A DNA stretch of 64,000 nucleotides, taken from Osedax frankpressi (lineage: Eukaryota > Annelida > Polychaeta > Sabellida > Siboglinidae). Below the pieces are notes generated by a model that was not told where the DNA came from, searched no databases, and saw nothing but the letters and a program-made list of their open reading frames with translations. The stretch covers positions 30,423,885-30,487,884 of the forward strand of contig OZ038316.1 in the NCBI GenBank assembly GCA_964035775.1, read 5' to 3'. Below, piece after piece: positions 62,601 to 64,000 of this stretch (the first letter of the stretch is position 1; each line of letters starts with the position of its first letter). The translations under genes and the position numbers were made by a program.

Positions 62601-62810
62601 TTATAACTAAAATCGATATTAAGATCTATAAAAAATATATCAAATGGAGGGTTGCCTATGGACCCCATGGACTGGTGATATGTCTATATGTCAACTAGGA
62701 TCACTAACGTGATGGTTGTGGTACAGCCATCTGGTGTTACGTCTCAGCGCTGTCACCATGAGATTCAATTCTCCCTGTACGATGCACACGCCATTTGGAG
62801 GGCACTCCAT
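35628..62810 (-). CDS. gbf1: GBF1: Golgi brefeldin A-resistant ARF guanine-nucleotide exchange factor
   Basis: Thirty-eight exons spliced in consistent phase give about 1,620 aa (human 1,859). GBF1 loads ARF GTPases with GTP at the cis-Golgi and ER-Golgi intermediates and so recruits the COPI coat. Every domain of the large ARF-GEF plan is present in order: DCB, HUS, Sec7, HDS1, HDS2, HDS3. The order and similarity follow vertebrate GBF1 rather than BIG1/2 (start [23 protein letters not shown] box NYDCK). The start is ATG 62810, which matches the vertebrate N-terminus. The human linkers rich in Ser and Pro are shorter here. Many introns contain a private tandem repeat, and intron 24 alone is 5.2 kb. 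Exon coordinates are listed with the domain entries. The last exon is ambiguous. Confidence 0.96.
35800..36000. repeat. Degenerate purine-rich tandem repeat (gbf1 intron 37)
   Basis: Variants of GAGATAATAAGAGATAATAA. On the gbf1 sense strand it is pyrimidine-rich (TTATTATCTCTTATTATC). Confidence 0.8.
36101..39062 (-). CDS. gbf1: gbf1 exons 31-37: HDS3 domain
   Basis: Exons 39009-39062, 38429-38699, 37994-38124, 36828-36929, 36454-36567, 36275-36353, 36101-36184, residues 1330-1607. Matches: [107 protein letters not shown] and [14 protein letters not shown]. These match the last conserved part of human GBF1. Exon 37 ends at a standard GTAAGT donor, one of only two +3 A donors in the gene. Confidence 0.94.
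39856..42466 (-). CDS. gbf1: gbf1 exons 25-30: HDS2 domain and linker
   Basis: Exons 42248-42466, 41532-41699, 41151-41211, 40686-40819, 40323-40391, 39856-40083, residues 1037-1329. Recognised blocks: [59 protein letters not shown] with [10 protein letters not shown], then the conserved linker [11 protein letters not shown], then [20 protein letters not shown]. Exon 27 (61 nt) and exon 29 (69 nt) are short linkers placed by phase. Exon 30 ends in an Ala/Arg/Ser-rich stretch that is markedly GC-rich. Confidence 0.92.
41400..41531. repeat. Short CCTCTGACC-type repeats (gbf1 intron 26)
   Basis: Several copies of TGACCTCTAACCTCTAGCAG-like units. They begin inside the exon 26 donor region, so the exon end CTAGAG and the donor GTTAGAGG are themselves repeated just downstream. 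Confidence 0.75.
42489..47186. repeat. 60-bp minisatellite, about 78 copies (gbf1 intron 24)
   Basis: Regular 60-bp units, mostly 90-100% alike, filling almost all of intron 24 and ending 23 bases before exon 25. On the gbf1 sense strand each unit reads, in order: CTACTAGTAG, a pyrimidine stretch, CAATTAACTCC (branch-point-like), a C-rich stretch, then CCCTCTTCACAGG (3' splice-site-like). Recurrent variants are GGAG/GAAG, TTTGGAG/TTAGGAG and GGCC/GGCT. The unit is 20 codons, so the antisense frame stays open for over 1,380 codons. The varied positions change residues freely, so I do not call it a gene. Confidence 0.98.
42491..42502 (-). other. Candidate 12-nt microexon between gbf1 exons 24 and 25
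   Basis: Sense strand: TTCACAG, then GCCCTACTAGAG, then GTAAGC. It is flanked by a good acceptor and a standard donor and is in phase 0 (Ala-Leu-Leu-Glu). It lies where the 60-bp array ends. The protein aligns with human GBF1 equally well without it. Confidence 0.25.
47652..51824 (-). CDS. gbf1: gbf1 exons 19-24: HDS1 domain
   Basis: Exons 51661-51824, 51340-51439, 50038-50205, 49459-49529, 48656-48704, 47652-47798, residues 804-1036. Matches include [78 protein letters not shown] and [16 protein letters not shown]1 binds phosphoinositides and supports Golgi and lipid-droplet targeting in vertebrates. Exon 23 is only 49 nt and Ser-rich (acceptor GCTTAG), with the weakest support. Exon 24 gives [20 protein letters not shown]. 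Confidence 0.9.
48055..48620. repeat. 34-bp minisatellite (gbf1 intron 23)
   Basis: About 17 copies of a 34-bp unit containing TAATGAGGGGTTTCCTAAAT and GTGGAGTGGTAGTT. It begins about 30 bases after the exon 23 donor. Confidence 0.95.
48960..49387. repeat. 22-bp minisatellite (gbf1 intron 22)
   Basis: About 19 copies of a 22-bp unit with ACTATAGAGTGACTATATAG. The sense strand carries TAGTAAC in every copy. Very homogeneous. Confidence 0.95.
50215..50395. repeat. G-rich short tandem repeats upstream of gbf1 exon 21
   Basis: Copies of GGAGATGTAGGGGTTGAG and GGAGAGGGCGATTTAGG. On the sense strand this is a long C/T-rich tract (CTCAACCCCTACATCTCCC) running to within about 10 bases of the exon 21 acceptor. 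Confidence 0.85.
51455..51660. repeat. GGGAGG-type repeats filling gbf1 intron 19
   Basis: Variants of GGGAGGCGGTTGTGGGAGG and GGCGGGAGGTG over almost the whole 221-bp intron. On the sense strand it is a continuous C-rich pyrimidine tract. Confidence 0.8.
51835..52020. repeat. Short tandem repeats upstream of gbf1 exon 19
   Basis: Copies of GGGTCAGAGGGGGAGAGGG with GCAGTAAGG or TTGTAAAGG. They start 11 bases upstream of exon 19 and are pyrimidine-rich on the sense strand. Confidence 0.85.
52257..54271 (-). CDS. gbf1: gbf1 exons 14-18: catalytic Sec7 domain
   Basis: Exons 54075-54271, 53566-53689, 52719-52844, 52487-52569, 52257-52320, residues 606-803. The domain starts [20 protein letters not shown] and includes [20 protein letters not shown]. 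The catalytic glutamic finger is Glu696 in [10 protein letters not shown]. The second conserved motif is [20 protein letters not shown] (exon 16). [15 protein letters not shown] and [19 protein letters not shown] close the domain. All catalytic features are intact, so nucleotide exchange on ARF is expected. The exon 14 donor (CTCAA then GTTCGT) and the exon 16 donor were chosen because only these keep the frame and the length of the human protein. Confidence 0.95.
52960..53275. repeat. 16-bp minisatellite (gbf1 intron 15)
   Basis: About 20 copies of ATCATTGTTATTACTT with A/T/C variants at one position. Open frames through it are artefacts. Confidence 0.95.
54536..58708 (-). CDS. gbf1: gbf1 exons 6-13: linker and HUS domain
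   Basis: Exons 58559-58708, 58424-58484, 57166-57356, 56442-56531, 56024-56122, 55165-55359, 54936-55068, 54536-54642, residues 264-605. Exons 6-7 are a poorly conserved acidic linker. HUS begins with [27 protein letters not shown] and [17 protein letters not shown]. It continues [40 protein letters not shown] and [20 protein letters not shown], then the HUS box NYDCK (exon 11). Exon 13 is a charged linker ending NKKK, as in human GBF1 just before Sec7. Exon 8 has an unusual GTCGGT donor, supported by phase and by the next exon ([10 protein letters not shown]). Confidence 0.93.
56306..56425. repeat. 14-bp minisatellite with CTAAC units (gbf1 intron 9)
   Basis: About 8 copies of GTTAGAAATAGAGT. 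On the sense strand the unit reads ACTCTATTTCTAAC, i.e. a pyrimidine-rich branch-point motif. It begins 17 bases after the exon 9 donor. Confidence 0.92.
56820..57115. repeat. 12-13-bp minisatellite (gbf1 intron 8)
   Basis: Variants of GAGGTGTCACTAT, about 23 copies, starting about 50 bases after the exon 8 donor. Confidence 0.92.
57430..58390. repeat. AT-rich degenerate tandem repeats (gbf1 intron 7)
   Basis: Variants of AAAGTAATTAAGTAAT and AATTAATAAGGTAAT over most of the intron, with a roughly 60-bp higher-order copy near 57760-57970. Confidence 0.85.
59030..59135. repeat. 24-bp repeat, four copies (gbf1 intron 5)
   Basis: Copies of GTCAGTTAGCTTACGAGAGG plus AGTG. On the sense strand they carry GCTAACTGACC, containing CTAAC and CTGAC. 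They begin 15 bases after the exon 5 donor. Confidence 0.9.
59150..62810 (-). CDS. gbf1: gbf1 exons 1-5: DCB dimerisation domain
   Basis: Exons 62709-62810, 61592-61793, 60401-60528, 59670-59778, 59150-59397, residues 1-263. Key matches to vertebrate GBF1: [74 protein letters not shown] and TNMKKLKM. The DCB domain mediates dimer formation and internal contacts with HUS. Exon 1 (34 codons) is separated by 0.9 kb of AT-rich intron 1. The exon 2 acceptor is TTGCAAG. The stretch after TNMKKLKMR is a polar Ser/His/Gln-rich linker, less conserved. Confidence 0.95.
59781..60312. repeat. 32-bp minisatellite abutting gbf1 exon 4
   Basis: About 16 copies of a 32-bp unit containing GAGATAAAGGAGTTATGTAA and GGTAGAGATGGT. 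The last unit runs into the exon 4 acceptor, so the sense pyrimidine tract CTCCTTTGTCTCACCAT used by exon 4 is part of the array. Copies at the far end gain a TC insertion (GGTCTGAGAC). Confidence 0.95.
60549..61190. repeat. 22-bp minisatellite (gbf1 intron 2)
   Basis: About 29 copies of a 22-bp unit with TTCGTGGACGTAATCAAACT. Two variants (TTCATGG and TTCGTGG) occur in blocks: the first part is nearly all CATGG, the second nearly all CGTGG. It ends about 20 bases upstream of exon 3. Confidence 0.96.
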
Positions 62811-63359
62811 TATTCTCACCAAATACCACTGTTATTAATGGTATGTAATATAAATTACGAAAATATATATTAGTAATTCTATTTACTATATTATTACTAA
62901 TTCTATGATAACATGTAATATTAGATTATATTAGTGATTATTTATTTAGTAAATGTATAACTTATGACAGATCTATTAAATAATTTTTCATATTCGAATT
63001 TACTAAATGATATATATAATTTATATAGATATTATATATAATAATATTATATTAATATACTAATGATATATGCTAATTATTATTATAATAATTATCATAT
63101 CGGTTTTAAATTAATATTATATATTGCAATTTAATTAGGATCAAGTAAATAATTGACTTCATTTAGTTTAACTTTCAAAACACAAGTTGTATCACTACAA
63201 ATTCAGCAAATTGGTTACACACATTATTTACTTATATAAAGGAGTAATCACCTGACTGCAGATACTCCTATCTATTTCAATGATAATATAGAATAATGAT
63301 GGCATAATTAATTGGAATGGCATTATATGAAATGCATGCATATTCAATAGAGAATATTA

Positions 63360-63419
<60 letters not shown>

Positions 63420-64000
63420 AAACTTGCACAGTATACATAGTAAGTATTAAATAAAAGAATATCAGAAATAATGCTCAACAAATATATTCCACATTTAATA
63501 TATATATATATATTACTATATATTTTATATATATATATATATATATGTATATGAAAATATAAAATTATAATAACAAATGTTTATATGTGTACTGAAAAAG
63601 TACATGAAAAATAGATAGAAGGACGAGGAAAATAGACTGGACATGAAAAATAGACAGAATAACGAGGAAAATAGACAGAAGGACGAGGAAAATAGACAGA
63701 AGGAAGAGGAAAATAGACAGAAGGACAAGGAAAATAGACAGAAGGACAAGGACATGAAAACAATAGACAATAGACTGGACATGAAAAATAGACAGAAGAA
63801 CATCAGAAGGAGTAGTTGCTAAAAAACAGAAAAATAATATGGACGATGTTCCTTCAAGAAGATGAAAGGAATTTGAATATCGCTATATATAGCATCTGTA
63901 TATGTTGTGTAATAACTACCCCCATCCCCTTCCCCTTCCACTCCTATTCAGTACATTGAAATTAAATCGTTTATACTTTTAAACTATCAATAATGCAAAT
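62811..64000. other. gbf1 upstream region
   Basis: AT-rich, with (TA)n runs at about 63363-63415 and 63500-63546, a 21-bp repeat at 63600-63790 and a short C-rich patch at 63918-63950. It should contain the gbf1 promoter and any upstream non-coding exon. No other coding sequence was recognised. Confidence 0.6.
63600..63790. repeat. 21-bp purine-rich minisatellite
   Basis: About nine copies of GAGGAAAATAGACAGAAGGAC. Open frames across it on the minus strand (Phe/Ser/Leu-rich) are artefacts. Confidence 0.9.

Overview
The window is AT-rich animal nuclear DNA. It has spliced genes with conserved metazoan products, long introns, many minisatellite families and two decayed DNA transposons. I cannot name the species. 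The caspase and GBF1 proteins fit an invertebrate or basal bilaterian. I recognised no rRNA, tRNA, CRISPR array or virus-derived element.

Four host genes can be rebuilt exon by exon from homology, splice sites and matching intron phases. (1) Minus strand, 3675-5489: the 5' three exons of an MPPE1/PGAP5-type metallophosphoesterase; its later exons were not found and probably lie beyond the left edge. (2) Plus strand, 7535-20212: a complete six-exon TIM23 (201 aa, full PRAT motif). Intron 1 holds a PIF/Harbinger transposon and intron 5 a TTAA-flanked Kolobok-like transposon. (3) Minus strand, 20971-29661: a complete six-exon effector caspase (about 284 aa, caspase-3/7 type). (4) Minus strand, 35628-62810: an essentially complete GBF1 (ARF guanine-nucleotide exchange factor, about 1,620 aa) in 38 exons.

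Layout: mppe1 and timm23 are divergent around a 2 kb AT-rich spacer. timm23 and the caspase converge with 0.76 kb between stops. A 6 kb AT-rich gap with a long hairpin separates the caspase 5' end from the gbf1 3' end. The genes are unrelated housekeeping functions (GPI-anchored protein transport, mitochondrial import, apoptosis, Golgi traffic) and form no pathway together.

Two features stand out. First, the 5' splice sites are unusual: in 50 inferred donors the +3 base is a pyrimidine in 43 (T in 36), giving a GTTNG consensus instead of GTRAGT. Second, many introns of mppe1, the caspase and gbf1 carry private minisatellites that start about 2-50 bases from a splice site. On the sense strand their units often look like branch points, pyrimidine tracts or whole 3' splice sites. 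The largest is a 78-copy, 60-bp array in gbf1 intron 24, where each copy carries a 3' splice-site-like sequence. The long open frames inside these arrays are by-products of repeat periods divisible by three and are not annotated as genes.
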